From CAZTTG01 sp964615935 (lineage in GTDB: Bacteria > Planctomycetota > UBA1135 > GCA-002686595), in contig CAZTTG010000002.1 of NCBI GenBank assembly GCA_964615935.1, positions 62,001-126,000 on the forward strand: 64,000 nt of DNA, written 5' to 3'. The position numbers and the translations under genes are program-made. Within the stretch, counting starts at the first letter, position 1. The number at the start of each line of letters is the position of its first letter. The notes under the pieces are model-generated. The model was not told the origin of the DNA. It saw only the letters and a program-made list of their open reading frames with translations, and searched no databases. Of this stretch, positions 1 through 8,078 are shown one piece after another.

Positions 1-294
1 CACGGCGCGCGCGCCGGGCACCGCGGCCCGCACCGCCTCGGCGTCCTCGGGGACCAGCTGGATGGTCCGGCCCGCGGGCATCCCCCCATGGCTCATTGTC
101 GTGGCGCCGGTCCCGAAGCGCAGCAGGCCGGTGCCGAAGCTGCGGGAGGTCTCGGTGGTGGCCGCGACCAGCTCGCCGCCCACCGCCAGCAGCAGGCTCA
201 GGCTGAGCGTGCCCCAGACCACCCCCAGGACCACGAGCGAGATGCGACCTCGCTCGGCCCAGAGCTCCCGGAGCAGGTGCGCGACGGCCTCCAT
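1..294 (-). CDS. MacB-type ABC transporter permease, 3' end cut by window edge
   Basis: Only the first 98 codons are inside the window; the gene runs off the left edge. The protein starts with ATG at 294, has a positively charged N-terminus (HLLRELWAERGR) and then a hydrophobic membrane segment at about residues 17-42, followed by a periplasmic-looking region with many glycines. This is the layout of the MacB periplasmic-core permease family. It begins 3 bases after the stop of the neighbouring permease gene and is probably co-transcribed with it and with the HlyD-type adaptor further upstream. Its N-terminus resembles that of the neighbour (ELWAER versus DLWAQR), so the two are likely paralogous halves of one exporter. 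Substrate is unknown; the ATPase is not in the window. Confidence 0.7.
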   Translation of the reverse strand, partial: MEAVAHLLRELWAERGRISLVVLGVVWGTLSLSLLLAVGGELVAATTETSRSFGTGLLRFGTGATTMSHGGMPAGRTIQLVPEDAEAVRAAVPGARAV

Positions 295-297
295 GGT

Positions 298-1527
298 TCA
301 GTCCGCCAGGGCCCGAACCGGGTCGAGGTGCGCCGCCCGGCGCGCTGGAAACCAGCCCGCCACGAGGCCGATCGTGCCCAGGAGCGCCACCGTGCCCAGA
401 CCGATGGTCATCGAGATGCGCGGCTGCCCGAGGTTCTCCGCCAGCGGGCTCGCGCCGATGGCGGCCGAGAGGATCCATGCGCCCAGGAAGCCCAGGGCGC
501 CGCCCGCGGCCACCAGGACCAGGGACTGGAGCAGGACCTCCCGCAGGATCCATCGCGGCCGCGCGCCCAGCGCCATGCGGATGCCGATCTCCCGCGTCCT
601 CTGCCTCACGAGGAGGAACATCAGGTTGCCCACGCCGATGCCGCCGACCAGGAGCGTGAGGATCCCCGCCAGGCCCATCAGCAGGTTCAGGGCCGCGAAG
701 CTGGTCTCCCGGATCCGATCGCCCTCGGCCAGGTCCCACACCCACAGCGCCTCGCGGTCCTCGGGATCGAAGCCCAGGCGAGCGCCCAGCACGCGGTAGA
801 CGTCGCGCGTGGCCTCCTTCGCCAGCTCCGGGCGGTGGGCCCGGTACACGAAGTAGTCCACCCAGCGGTCGCCGAAGACCCGGACGTAGGTGCTGGCGGG
901 GATGCAGATGCGCTCCTCGTCCATCCCTCCGTAGTCGCTCTCCTGCAGCTTGGGCCTCATCGTGCCGACCACCGTGAAGGGCGCGCCCCGCAGGACGACC
1001 GTCCGGCCCAGGGGGTCCTCCTGGCCGAAGAGCTGCTCGCGGATGCGGTCCCCCAGGAACATCACCCGCCGCCCCTCCCGCACGTCGCGCTCGTTGATGA
1101 AGCGGCCGCCGGGCTCGACCTCCATGTTGCGCAGCTCGTCGAAGTCGGGGTGGATGCCGGAGATGGGGGTCTGGAAGATCCGCTCGCCGCGCTGCACCCG
1201 CTCCCCGCGGACATACTCCGGGCTGATCGCCTCCAGCTCGGGGATCCGGCTCCTCAGGGCGAGGACGTCGTCCTCGGTGATCAGCACCGGGCGGCCCTCC
1301 GGGTAGCCGGCGTGGGGCAGGGTGGTACGCTGCCCCCAGGCGACGACGATGCCCGTCCCCAGGCCCTGGGCGCGCTCGCGCATCAGGTCCTCGAGGCCGG
1401 TGCCGAAGGCCATCAGGCCCACGACCCCCAGGGTCCCCCAGGCGATCCCCATGAGGGTGGAGAGCGTCCGGGTCCTCTGCGCCCAGAGGTCGCGGAACCA
1501 GTCGGCCAGGGAGGAGGGGATCAGCAC
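298..1527 (-). CDS. MacB-type ABC transporter permease (FtsX domain)
   Basis: A 409-residue integral membrane protein starting with GTG. One membrane segment lies at about residues 22-42, a large periplasmic MacB core domain follows, and three membrane helices of the FtsX type lie in the C-terminal third. The family signature REIGIRMALGAR is present between the last helices. It has no ATPase domain, unlike MacB itself, so it must use a separate ATP-binding subunit. It lies 14 bases after the HlyD-like adaptor gene and 3 bases before a second permease, which indicates a tripartite-type exporter or lipoprotein-handling system. Substrate cannot be told from sequence. The family call is secure; the physiological role is inference. 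Confidence 0.85.
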   Translation of the reverse strand: MLIPSSLADWFRDLWAQRTRTLSTLMGIAWGTLGVVGLMAFGTGLEDLMRERAQGLGTGIVVAWGQRTTLPHAGYPEGRPVLITEDDVLALRSRIPELEAISPEYVRGERVQRGERIFQTPISGIHPDFDELRNMEVEPGGRFINERDVREGRRVMFLGDRIREQLFGQEDPLGRTVVLRGAPFTVVGTMRPKLQESDYGGMDEERICIPASTYVRVFGDRWVDYFVYRAHRPELAKEATRDVYRVLGARLGFDPEDREALWVWDLAEGDRIRETSFAALNLLMGLAGILTLLVGGIGVGNLMFLLVRQRTREIGIRMALGARPRWILREVLLQSLVLVAAGGALGFLGAWILSAAIGASPLAENLGQPRISMTIGLGTVALLGTIGLVAGWFPARRAAHLDPVRALAD

Positions 1528-1541
1528 CGCTCGAGCCCCGA

Positions 1542-2609
1542 TCAGTAGATGCGCTCGAGGACCACGTCCCCCTCGGCGAGGCCCCCGGTGATCTCCACGT
1601 TCAGGCCGTCGCTGAGGCCGGTCTGGACCTCTCGCTCGAGGTCGCCGCCCCGGCCGTCGTCCACCCGCACGAAGGCGGAGCCCTCGCGGTAGTCGACCAC
1701 GCGCTCGGAGAGGACCAGCACGTCCTCGGCCCGCGCCACCTCGACGCGGGCCACGGCCGAGTAGCCCGAGCGCAGGACGACGTCCGGCGGCCGCTCGACG
1801 CTCAGCTTCACGTCGAAGACCGTGGCGTTGTTCACCGTGCGCGAGCGCAGCGCGATCGAGACCAGCTCTCCTGAGACGGCCGCGCCGGGGAGCGCCCCCA
1901 CGCTGATCGACGCGCCCATGCCCTCGCGCAGCCGCCCCACGTCCACCTCGTTGGCGGTGCCGCGGAAGACGAGCCGGTCCATGTCGGCCAGGACCATCAG
2001 CACGGTGCCCGAGCCGTAGGAGCTGGAGGGCACCACCGGCTCGCCCTCCTCGGCGGACATCTCGATCACGTGCCCGTCGATGGGCGAGCGCACCAGGAAG
2101 TCGATCACCTTCCCGCCGATCTCCGCCTTCCCCTCGCGCAGGAGCTCGAGCTGCTCCTCGGCGGCCGAGCGCGCGCGCGAGGTGCCCTCCTTCATCCGCT
2201 CCAGGCTGTCCCGGCCCTGCAGGAAGAGCAGGGTCCGGCCCATCAGGTTCTCGCCCGCGCGGAACTCCTCGACGTTCTCCTGGGCCTCCACCGCGCTCTG
2301 CAGGGCCCGCTCGGCCTGGAGCAGGTCCATGTCGGTGAACACCGGGCGGACCTCGACCAGGGGCTCCCCGGCGGTCACCCTCTGCCCCAACGCGGCGAAG
2401 CGCCGGGTCAGGATGCCCCCGTGGGTGGACTTCAGCGGGACCTCGAACTCCGGCTCGATGCGTCCTGCGGCGACCACCTCGCGCACCACCGCGCCGCGCT
2501 CCACCGGGATCCTCCGCCAGGTGGGACCGGCGTCGTCCGAGAGGGTCAGCACGAGCCCGATGCCCACGACGAGCACCGGCAGGATCAGGAACAGGATCAG
2601 CTTCTTCAT
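1542..2609 (-). CDS. HlyD/MacA-family periplasmic adaptor subunit
   Basis: A 355-residue membrane-fusion (adaptor) protein. An N-terminal membrane anchor covers residues 4-24; a lipoyl-like half motif is seen at about 57-88, a predicted coiled-coil hairpin rich in E, R, A and L at about 95-160, then the second lipoyl half (FLVRSPIDGHVIEMSAEEGE) and a beta-barrel region to the end. This is the usual domain order of HlyD/MacA adaptors and the length is normal. It is the first gene of an operon with two MacB-type permeases downstream, so it probably links them to an outer-membrane channel. A TAGGAT hexamer lies 46 bases upstream of the ATG. No ATPase or TolC homologue is visible nearby. Confidence 0.85.
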   Translation of the reverse strand: MKKLILFLILPVLVVGIGLVLTLSDDAGPTWRRIPVERGAVVREVVAAGRIEPEFEVPLKSTHGGILTRRFAALGQRVTAGEPLVEVRPVFTDMDLLQAERALQSAVEAQENVEEFRAGENLMGRTLLFLQGRDSLERMKEGTSRARSAAEEQLELLREGKAEIGGKVIDFLVRSPIDGHVIEMSAEEGEPVVPSSSYGSGTVLMVLADMDRLVFRGTANEVDVGRLREGMGASISVGALPGAAVSGELVSIALRSRTVNNATVFDVKLSVERPPDVVLRSGYSAVARVEVARAEDVLVLSERVVDYREGSAFVRVDDGRGGDLEREVQTGLSDGLNVEITGGLAEGDVVLERIY

Positions 2610-2654
2610 GGCCGAGGCTCCGGGGACCGCGGTCGCGCGGGCGGCCCGCGCCGC

Positions 2655-2660
2655 ATCCTA
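2655..2660 (-). promoter_or_regulatory. Candidate -10 box TAGGAT for the adaptor-permease operon
   Basis: TAGGAT on the minus strand, 45 bases before the ATG at 2609. It matches the TANNAT hexamer found before several other first genes in this window. No convincing -35 is seen at the usual spacing. Confidence 0.35.
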
Positions 2661-2737
2661 GCCTCCGGAGCAGGCCACCCGTAGGGCGGGGGAGTCGGAT
2701 CGATACGCGGGGCCCTGGGGCCCGCCCCTCCGGGTGA

Positions 2738-2743
2738 TACCAT
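2738..2743 (+). promoter_or_regulatory. Candidate -10 box TACCAT for the glutamate/leucine dehydrogenase gene
   Basis: TACCAT lies 46 bases before the ATG at 2790. It overlaps an earlier in-frame ATG at 2742, which argues against that ATG as the start. No good -35 is visible. Confidence 0.35.
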
Positions 2744-2789
2744 GAGCCGCTCTAGCCAGGTGCCCCGAACCAGCCCAGGTGATCCGCTC

Positions 2790-4106
2790 ATGAGCCAGGA
2801 AGATCTCCTCGCACTCTCCCCGCAGCAGCTCGTCCGCTTCCTCGAGAGCGAGGGCATCCGCCGCTTCTGCTTCACCTACGACGCATCCAGCGGCGCGGTG
2901 CGCAGCTCGCACCCGCAGCTCGAGCCCATCGCCGCCTTCCTGCAGGCCGACCGCCGCGACTTCATCGGCCACGAGGGCCTCTTCTTCCAGATCAGCCGGG
3001 AGCACGACACCCTGCAGGGCGCCTTCGTGCACCGCACCTGCCGCGGGCCGGCCGCCGGGGGCGTGCGCTACTGGCACTACCCCACGGTGGAGGACTACCT
3101 GCGCGACGGCCTGCGCCTGGGCATCGGGATGACCCGCAAGAACGCCCTGGCGGGGCTGTGGTGGGGCGGCGGCAAGGGCGTGATGGCGCACAACCCCGAC
3201 GTCCCCAAGGAGGACCCCGGGGTGCGCGCCTCCCTGTACCGGGAGTACGGGGAGCTGATGACCTCCCTGCGGGGCTGCTACGTCACCGCCGAGGACGTGG
3301 GCACCAAGGTGGTCGACATGGCCTGCGTGTTCGCGACCACGCGCTTCACCACCTGCATCCCGCCCGAGCTGGGGGGCAGCGGCAATCCCTCGATCCCCAC
3401 CGCGCGGGGGGTGGTGGCGGGCATGGAGGCCGCGCTCGAGTTCCTGGACGGCAGCGACCTGCGCGGGAAGAGCGTGGCCATCCAGGGCATGGGGAACGTG
3501 GGCGGCCCGCTCATCGGCTTCCTCTTCGAGAAGGGCGTCGGCCGCGTCCTCGCCTGCGACATCGATCCGGGCAACGCCGAGCGCCTGCGGAGGGAGCACG
3601 AGGGGCGTCCGCTCGAGGCGCGGGTCGTGGAGGAGGGCGACGTCTCCTTCTTCGCCGAGGAGTGCGACCTCTTCTCGCCCTGCGCGACCGGCGCGATCCT
3701 GAATCCCGAGACCATCCCCACGATGCGGGCCCGCATCGTCTGCGGGGCGGCCAACAACCAGCTCGAGGACCCCGACCGCGACGACCGCCTCCTCCACGAG
3801 CGGGGCATCCTCTACGTGCCCGACTTCCTCACCAACCGCATGGGGATCGTCAACTGCGCCGACGAGCACGTGGGCCGGATCCCCGACGACCCGCTCATCG
3901 AGCGGCACCTGAGCCGGGAGTGGGAGTTCTCCATCCACCGCATGTGCCTGCAGGTGCTCCGGAACGCGCGCGAGGCCGGGAGGCCGCCGTCGGTGGTGGC
4001 CACCGAAATGGCCGACGAGCTCTCGCTGGAGCTCAATCCCCTCTTCGGCCACCGCGGTCAGGCGATCGTGGACTCGCTGGTCGCGGAGCGCTGGCACGAG
4101 TCCTAG
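2790..4106 (+). CDS. Glu/Leu/Phe/Val dehydrogenase family protein
   Basis: NAD(P)-dependent oxidative deamination of an amino acid to its 2-oxo acid, most likely glutamate or a branched-chain amino acid. The 438-residue protein has the Gly-rich substrate motif WWGGGKGV with its lysine near residue 129, a second lysine in GMTRKNALAG, and a Rossmann motif (VAIQGMGNVG) beginning near residue 230. The later region (CGAANNQLED, VPDFLTNRMGIVNCADE) is typical of the family. I prefer ATG 2790: it has AGGTGA seven bases upstream, whereas the longer start at 2742 overlaps a likely -10 box. The stop overlaps by 4 bases the stop of the convergent KDPG aldolase gene. Specificity cannot be assigned. Confidence 0.88.
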   Translation: MSQEDLLALSPQQLVRFLESEGIRRFCFTYDASSGAVRSSHPQLEPIAAFLQADRRDFIGHEGLFFQISREHDTLQGAFVHRTCRGPAAGGVRYWHYPTVEDYLRDGLRLGIGMTRKNALAGLWWGGGKGVMAHNPDVPKEDPGVRASLYREYGELMTSLRGCYVTAEDVGTKVVDMACVFATTRFTTCIPPELGGSGNPSIPTARGVVAGMEAALEFLDGSDLRGKSVAIQGMGNVGGPLIGFLFEKGVGRVLACDIDPGNAERLRREHEGRPLEARVVEEGDVSFFAEECDLFSPCATGAILNPETIPTMRARIVCGAANNQLEDPDRDDRLLHERGILYVPDFLTNRMGIVNCADEHVGRIPDDPLIERHLSREWEFSIHRMCLQVLRNAREAGRPPSVVATEMADELSLELNPLFGHRGQAIVDSLVAERWHES

Positions 4107-4741
4107 GGACGCGGCACCAGGGCCATCGCCTCCCGCGTGCGCCGCGCGATCTCGTCGAAGTCGCCCCCGCGGATCAGCCCCTTCTCGGCCATCCAGCTCC
4201 CGCCGCAGGCCAGCACGCGCGGCGAGGCGAGCCAGGCGCCCAGGTTGGAGGCGTTCACCCCGCCGGTGGGGATGAAGCGCGCGCTCGGGAAGGGCCCGGC
4301 CAGGGCCTTCAGCATGCTCGGGCCCCCCAGGACCTCGGCCGGGAAGAGCTTCACGACCTCGAGACCCAGGCCCAGGGCGGCCATCAGCTCGGTGGGCGTG
4401 GCCACGCCGGGGAAGACCGGGATGCGCGTCTCCTGACACCAGCGCACGACGTCGCGATCCAGACCCGGGGAGACCACGAAGCGGGCCCCGGCCTCGACCG
4501 CGCGGCTCGCCTGGTCCACGGTGAGCACCGTCCCGGCCCCCACCAGCATGCCCTCCACCGCGGCGGCCGCGCGGATGGCGTCCAGCGCCGCCTCGGTGCG
4601 GAAGGTGATCTCGGCGCAGGGCAGCCCGCCCTCCATCAGCGCCTCGGCCAGGGGCGCGGCCTTGCCGGCGTCCTCGATGGCCACCACCGGGACGAGGCGC
4701 AGCGCGCCCAGCATCTCCAGGACTCGCTCGTCGTGCTTCAT
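4103..4741 (-). CDS. eda: KDPG/KHG aldolase (2-dehydro-3-deoxy-phosphogluconate aldolase)
   Basis: A class I aldolase of 212 residues, the usual size of the Eda family, that cleaves KDPG to pyruvate and glyceraldehyde 3-phosphate. The Schiff-base lysine is K131 in VVKLFPAE; E44 and R48 in EITFRT are the conserved catalytic and phosphate-side residues, and TGGVNASN is the phosphate loop. It is the last gene of a minus-strand set GH88 hydrolase - SDR - aldolase, starting 4 bases after the SDR stop. The divergent PfkB-type kinase would make its substrate. This is the final step of unsaturated-uronate breakdown. Family call is firm; KHG versus KDPG preference is not resolved. Confidence 0.9.
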   Translation of the reverse strand: MKHDERVLEMLGALRLVPVVAIEDAGKAAPLAEALMEGGLPCAEITFRTEAALDAIRAAAAVEGMLVGAGTVLTVDQASRAVEAGARFVVSPGLDRDVVRWCQETRIPVFPGVATPTELMAALGLGLEVVKLFPAEVLGGPSMLKALAGPFPSARFIPTGGVNASNLGAWLASPRVLACGGSWMAEKGLIRGGDFDEIARRTREAMALVPRP

Positions 4742-4745
4742 CCGC

Positions 4746-5528
4746 TCAGAACCGCCTCAGGGTGAGGCCCCCGTCCAGGGTCAGGGTCTGTCCGCTGGCG
4801 TAGGGTAGGTCGCCGCGCGCCAGCATGGCCACCGCGCGGCCCACGTCCTCGGGCGTCCCCCAGCGCGGCTCGATCAGGTGGCCCCCGGCGATGAAGCGGT
4901 CGTACTTCTCCCGCGCTCCGGAGGTCATGTCGGTGCGGATGATGCCGGGGCGGATCTCGTATACCGGGATGCCGTGCTCGGCCAGCCGCGCGGCCCAGAG
5001 CTTGGTCGAGAGGCTCAGGGCGGCCTTGCTCAGGCAGTAGTCGCCGCGCTCGACCGAGATCACCTCGGCCGAGACGGAGGTGATGTGGACGATGCAGGGG
5101 GAGAGGTCGAGGATCCGCTCGCGCTGCTCGATCATCCAGCGGGCGACGCGCTGGGTCAGGAAGTGCGGCCCGTACAGGTTGATGCGCATCAGCCAGTCGA
5201 GGGCCTCCTCGCTGACGTCCAGCAGGTCCGTGCCGCGCTCCCGCGAGCCGACCCCGGCGTTGTTGACCAGCACGTCGAGGCGGCCGAAGCGCTCGCGCAC
5301 GGCCTCCACCACGCGCTCGCGCTCCTCGGCCGAGGCCACGTCCCCGCGGGCGTAGAGGACCTCGGCGCCCAGCCCCTCGAGCTCGGCCACGGCCTCGGAG
5401 ACCCGCTCCGGCTCGCGCCGGCCGCCGATCGCCAGATCGAAGCCCTCGCGCGCCAGGGAGCGTGCGATCCCCAGGCCGATCCCCCGGCTCCCGCCGGTGA
5501 TCAGCGCAACCCGTCTCGATTCAGCCAT
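4746..5528 (-). CDS. SDR-family oxidoreductase (FabG-like; candidate uronate-pathway dehydrogenase)
   Basis: Classical short-chain dehydrogenase of 260 residues. It shows the TGGSRGIG nucleotide motif at 11-18, NNAG at 89-92, the catalytic serine in the HITSVS stretch near 151-153 and Y164-x3-K168. The C-terminal LTLDGGLTLRRF is FabG/KduD-like. The first 8 bases overlap the end of the GH88 gene and the KDPG aldolase follows after 4 bases, so the three are translationally linked. That context suggests it acts on a keto-uronate, as KduD does when making 2-keto-3-deoxygluconate, rather than in fatty acid synthesis. The SDR call is secure and the uronate role is an inference from neighbours. Confidence 0.8.
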   Translation of the reverse strand: MAESRRVALITGGSRGIGLGIARSLAREGFDLAIGGRREPERVSEAVAELEGLGAEVLYARGDVASAEERERVVEAVRERFGRLDVLVNNAGVGSRERGTDLLDVSEEALDWLMRINLYGPHFLTQRVARWMIEQRERILDLSPCIVHITSVSAEVISVERGDYCLSKAALSLSTKLWAARLAEHGIPVYEIRPGIIRTDMTSGAREKYDRFIAGGHLIEPRWGTPEDVGRAVAMLARGDLPYASGQTLTLDGGLTLRRF

Positions 5529-6915
5529 GGATCCAGCCCGGTCCGAAGAAGGTCGGGTAGGGCCCGCCCCGCGCGAGGCGCTGCACGAGGAGCGCCGCCT
5601 CGCGCGCGTGGTAGTCGCCCCACATGGAGGACTCCCCGCTGGGGATGGCGGCCCCCGCGGGGATGTGGTCCCAGCCGCCCGGGCGGTGGTAGATGGAGTG
5701 GCGGATCAGGCCCTGGTGATCGGGGTCCGCGCACAGGTAGGGCTCGTCGAGCAGGGTCGCCATCACCGTCAGACCGGCCTGGCCGTAGCGCGCGCCCTCG
5801 TCCTCCTCGCCCCGCTCGCGCAGGAGGTGGCCCAGCCGCAGCAGGCCCTGCGCGGCGATGGCCGCGGCCGAGCTGTCCACCGGCTCGTGAGGGTTCTCGG
5901 GCTCGGCCGGCCGCTCGCGCCAGTCCCCCATGCGCGCCAGCCCGGGCGCTCCGGTGTCCCAGTAGGGGATGCCGTCGGTCGGGCTGTGCTCCAGGTAGAA
6001 GTCGCAGGCTGCGCGCGCCGCGCGCAGCATCAGGGCCTCGTTCTCCTCGCGGCCGCCGAGGGGCTCGAGCTCGGCGTCCGGGAGCACCGCCAGGAGCTCC
6101 AGCTCCTCGGCGTAGCCCAGCATGATCCAGGCCAGGCCGCGGGTCCAGGTGCTGAAGGGCGAGTAGCCCTGCTGCGTGCCGGGGTTGCGGTAGCGGCCGT
6201 CGGTCGTGTTGAAGACGCTCTCGTGGGCCACGCGGCCGCGGACGTCCCAGGCGTCGCGGCCCTCGCCGTAGTAGACGGCCCAGCGCGCGGTGCTGCGCGC
6301 GTGCATCAGCGCCCGCTCCAGCAGGGAGACGCGCCGGTCGTTCTCCTCCAGGAGGACGTGGCCGAGCAGGTGGGCCAGCGTCAACACCCGCAGGCTGCGG
6401 ATGGTGTCGGCGAAGAGCGAGTGCGGGCCGTTGAAGGAGTGGATGAATCCCCCGCCGTCCCGGGTCGCGCTCCAGCGCCGGGCCTGCACCGCCCCGCTGC
6501 AGCGGATCGCCAGCTCGTAGAGCTCGCGCTCGCGGACGTCCTCGGGGATGCGGCCCTCGCGCATCAGGCGCCAGAGGTTTCCGTAGGTGCTGATGGTGTG
6601 GAAGCCGTGGTCGTGGACCCCCATGTGGGTGAGGTGCGGCGCCATGTCCTCCAGCGTGCGGCGGCGCCCGAGCTCGAGAAACTCCGGGTCGCCGATCGCG
6701 TCGAACTGCAGGACGGCCGAGCCATGCTGGAAGCCCTGCGTCCACTCGGTCCAGCCCTGCGCCTCGTAGCGTCCGCGCACGGTGAAGACCGGGGAGCCCT
6801 CGAGGGAGGGGCGGTGCTCGTCGATCGAGCGGATCTTGGCCGCCGAGAGCTCCCACAGGCGCTCGATGGCGGGCAGCAAGTCGGAAGCGCCCAGTTCCTG
6901 ATTGATGCGGATCAT
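5521..6915 (-). CDS. GH88/GH105-like glycoside hydrolase (unsaturated glucuronyl hydrolase type)
   Basis: A 464-residue alpha/alpha-barrel protein without an obvious signal peptide. Recognisable GH88-type stretches include HDHGFHTIST near the N-terminus, FNTTDGRYRNPGTQQGYSPF and STWTRGLAWIMLGYAEEL (the family's Trp-Ser/Thr-Arg-Gly motif), and IPYWDTGAPG, DSSAAAIAAQGLLRLG, GESSMWGDYHAREAAL in the second half. GH88 enzymes release 4-deoxy-unsaturated uronate from lyase-generated oligosaccharides. Start ATG 6915 is chosen because the sequence upstream loses family character. It overlaps the SDR start by 8 bases and is divergent from a sugar kinase, giving a near-complete route from unsaturated uronate to pyruvate. 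No polysaccharide lyase is in the window. Confidence 0.78.
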   Translation of the reverse strand: MIRINQELGASDLLPAIERLWELSAAKIRSIDEHRPSLEGSPVFTVRGRYEAQGWTEWTQGFQHGSAVLQFDAIGDPEFLELGRRRTLEDMAPHLTHMGVHDHGFHTISTYGNLWRLMREGRIPEDVRERELYELAIRCSGAVQARRWSATRDGGGFIHSFNGPHSLFADTIRSLRVLTLAHLLGHVLLEENDRRVSLLERALMHARSTARWAVYYGEGRDAWDVRGRVAHESVFNTTDGRYRNPGTQQGYSPFSTWTRGLAWIMLGYAEELELLAVLPDAELEPLGGREENEALMLRAARAACDFYLEHSPTDGIPYWDTGAPGLARMGDWRERPAEPENPHEPVDSSAAAIAAQGLLRLGHLLRERGEEDEGARYGQAGLTVMATLLDEPYLCADPDHQGLIRHSIYHRPGGWDHIPAGAAIPSGESSMWGDYHAREAALLVQRLARGGPYPTFFGPGWIHG

Positions 6916-6925
6916 GGGTGTGCGG

Positions 6926-6964
6926 TAGCTTGCTCCCGGCTCCTTCTCTCGCTCCGGAACGCTA
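6926..6964. promoter_or_regulatory. Divergent promoter region between GH88 operon and sugar kinase
   Basis: The 55-base gap holds two outward-facing, mirror-like hexamers: TAGCTT at 6926-6931 on plus (39 bases before the kinase ATG) and TAGCGT at 6964-6959 on minus (43 bases before the GH88 ATG). They resemble the TANNAT motif seen elsewhere. The sites overlap the opposite leader, so the two units could be co-regulated. Confidence 0.3.
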
Positions 6965-6970
6965 CGGATC

Positions 6971-8068
6971 ATGTCCCTGAAGATCAAACCCAAATCGGCC
7001 TGCCGCTGGGACCTCGTCAGCCTGGGCGAGGTGATGCTGCGCCTGGATCCGGGCGAGGGGCGCGTGGCCACGGCGCGCAGCTTCCGCGCCCGCGAGGGCG
7101 GCGGCGAGTACAACGTGGCGCGCGGCCTCAGGCGCTGCTTCGGGCTGGAGACGGCCCACGTCACGGCCCTGGTGGACAACCCCGTCGGCCGCCTGGTCCA
7201 GGACCTCATGTTCCAGGGCGGGGTGGACCTCTCCCACCTCCTCTGGGTGCCCTTCGACGGCATCGGGCGCGCCGCCCGCAACGGCCTGAACTTCACCGAG
7301 CGCGGCTTCGGCCTGCGCGCCGCCCTGGGCTGCTCCGACCGCGCCCACACCGCGGCCTCGCAGATGAAGCCCGGCGACGTGGACTGGGAGGAGATCTTCG
7401 GCCGGCAGGGGGCGCGCTGGTTCCACACCGGCGGCATCTTCGCGGGGCTCTCGCCGAGCGCCGCCGAGCTCGCCCGGGAGGCCATGGAGGCGGCGAAGCG
7501 GCACGGGACCATCGTCTCCTACGACCTCAACTATCGCGCGTCGCTGTGGAAGGCGAACGGCGGCCAGGAGCGGGCGCGGGAGGTCAACCGCGGCCTGGCC
7601 GGGCTGGTGGACGCGATGCTGGGCAACGAGGAGGACTTCACCGCGGCCCTGGGCTTCGAGGTGGAAGGCCTGGACGAGAACCTCAGCCGCCTGGACCCGG
7701 CCGGCTTCGAGCGCATGATCGAGAGGGTGAAAGGGGCCTTTCCGAACATCGCGGTGGTCGCCACCACCCTGCGCAATGCGCGCACGGCGACGATCAACGA
7801 CTGGTGCGCGGTGTGCCACTGCGACGGGGAGCTGCACCAGGCGGCTGCGCGGGAAGGGCTCGAGATCCTGGACCGCGTGGGCGGAGGCGACTCCTTCGCC
7901 TCGGGCCTGATCTACGGCTTCCTCGACGGACGGGACGCGGCCTGGGCGGTGGAGTGCGGGGCGGCGCACGGGGCGCTGGCCATGACCACGCCGGGTGATA
8001 CGACCATGGCGACGCTGCCGGAGGTCGAGCGCCTCATGCGGGGCGCCTCGGCCCGGGTGCAGCGCTAG
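6971..8068 (+). CDS. PfkB-family sugar kinase, 2-keto-3-deoxygluconate kinase-like
   Basis: A 365-residue ribokinase-fold kinase. The N-terminus (DLVSLGEVMLRLDPGEGR) matches the KDG kinase style, with a Gly-Gly motif (REGGGEYNVARGL) for sugar binding; the second PfkB signature DRVGGGDSFASG starts near residue 301 and carries the catalytic Asp. It would phosphorylate 2-keto-3-deoxygluconate to KDPG, the substrate of the aldolase encoded on the other side of the divergent promoter. The cysteine-containing stretch DWCAVCHCDGEL near 277-288 is an unusual feature for a cytoplasmic kinase. Sugar specificity rests mainly on neighbours. The next gene begins 10 bases downstream on the same strand. Confidence 0.8.
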   Translation: MSLKIKPKSACRWDLVSLGEVMLRLDPGEGRVATARSFRAREGGGEYNVARGLRRCFGLETAHVTALVDNPVGRLVQDLMFQGGVDLSHLLWVPFDGIGRAARNGLNFTERGFGLRAALGCSDRAHTAASQMKPGDVDWEEIFGRQGARWFHTGGIFAGLSPSAAELAREAMEAAKRHGTIVSYDLNYRASLWKANGGQERAREVNRGLAGLVDAMLGNEEDFTAALGFEVEGLDENLSRLDPAGFERMIERVKGAFPNIAVVATTLRNARTATINDWCAVCHCDGELHQAAAREGLEILDRVGGGDSFASGLIYGFLDGRDAAWAVECGAAHGALAMTTPGDTTMATLPEVERLMRGASARVQR

Positions 8069-8078
8069 GGAGAGCGAC

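Noticed and set aside
2742..2789. Longer N-terminus for the amino acid dehydrogenase from ATG 2742
   Set aside because: The ATG overlaps a probable -10 hexamer, and ATG 2790 has AGGTGA at good distance; the extra residues do not resemble the family.
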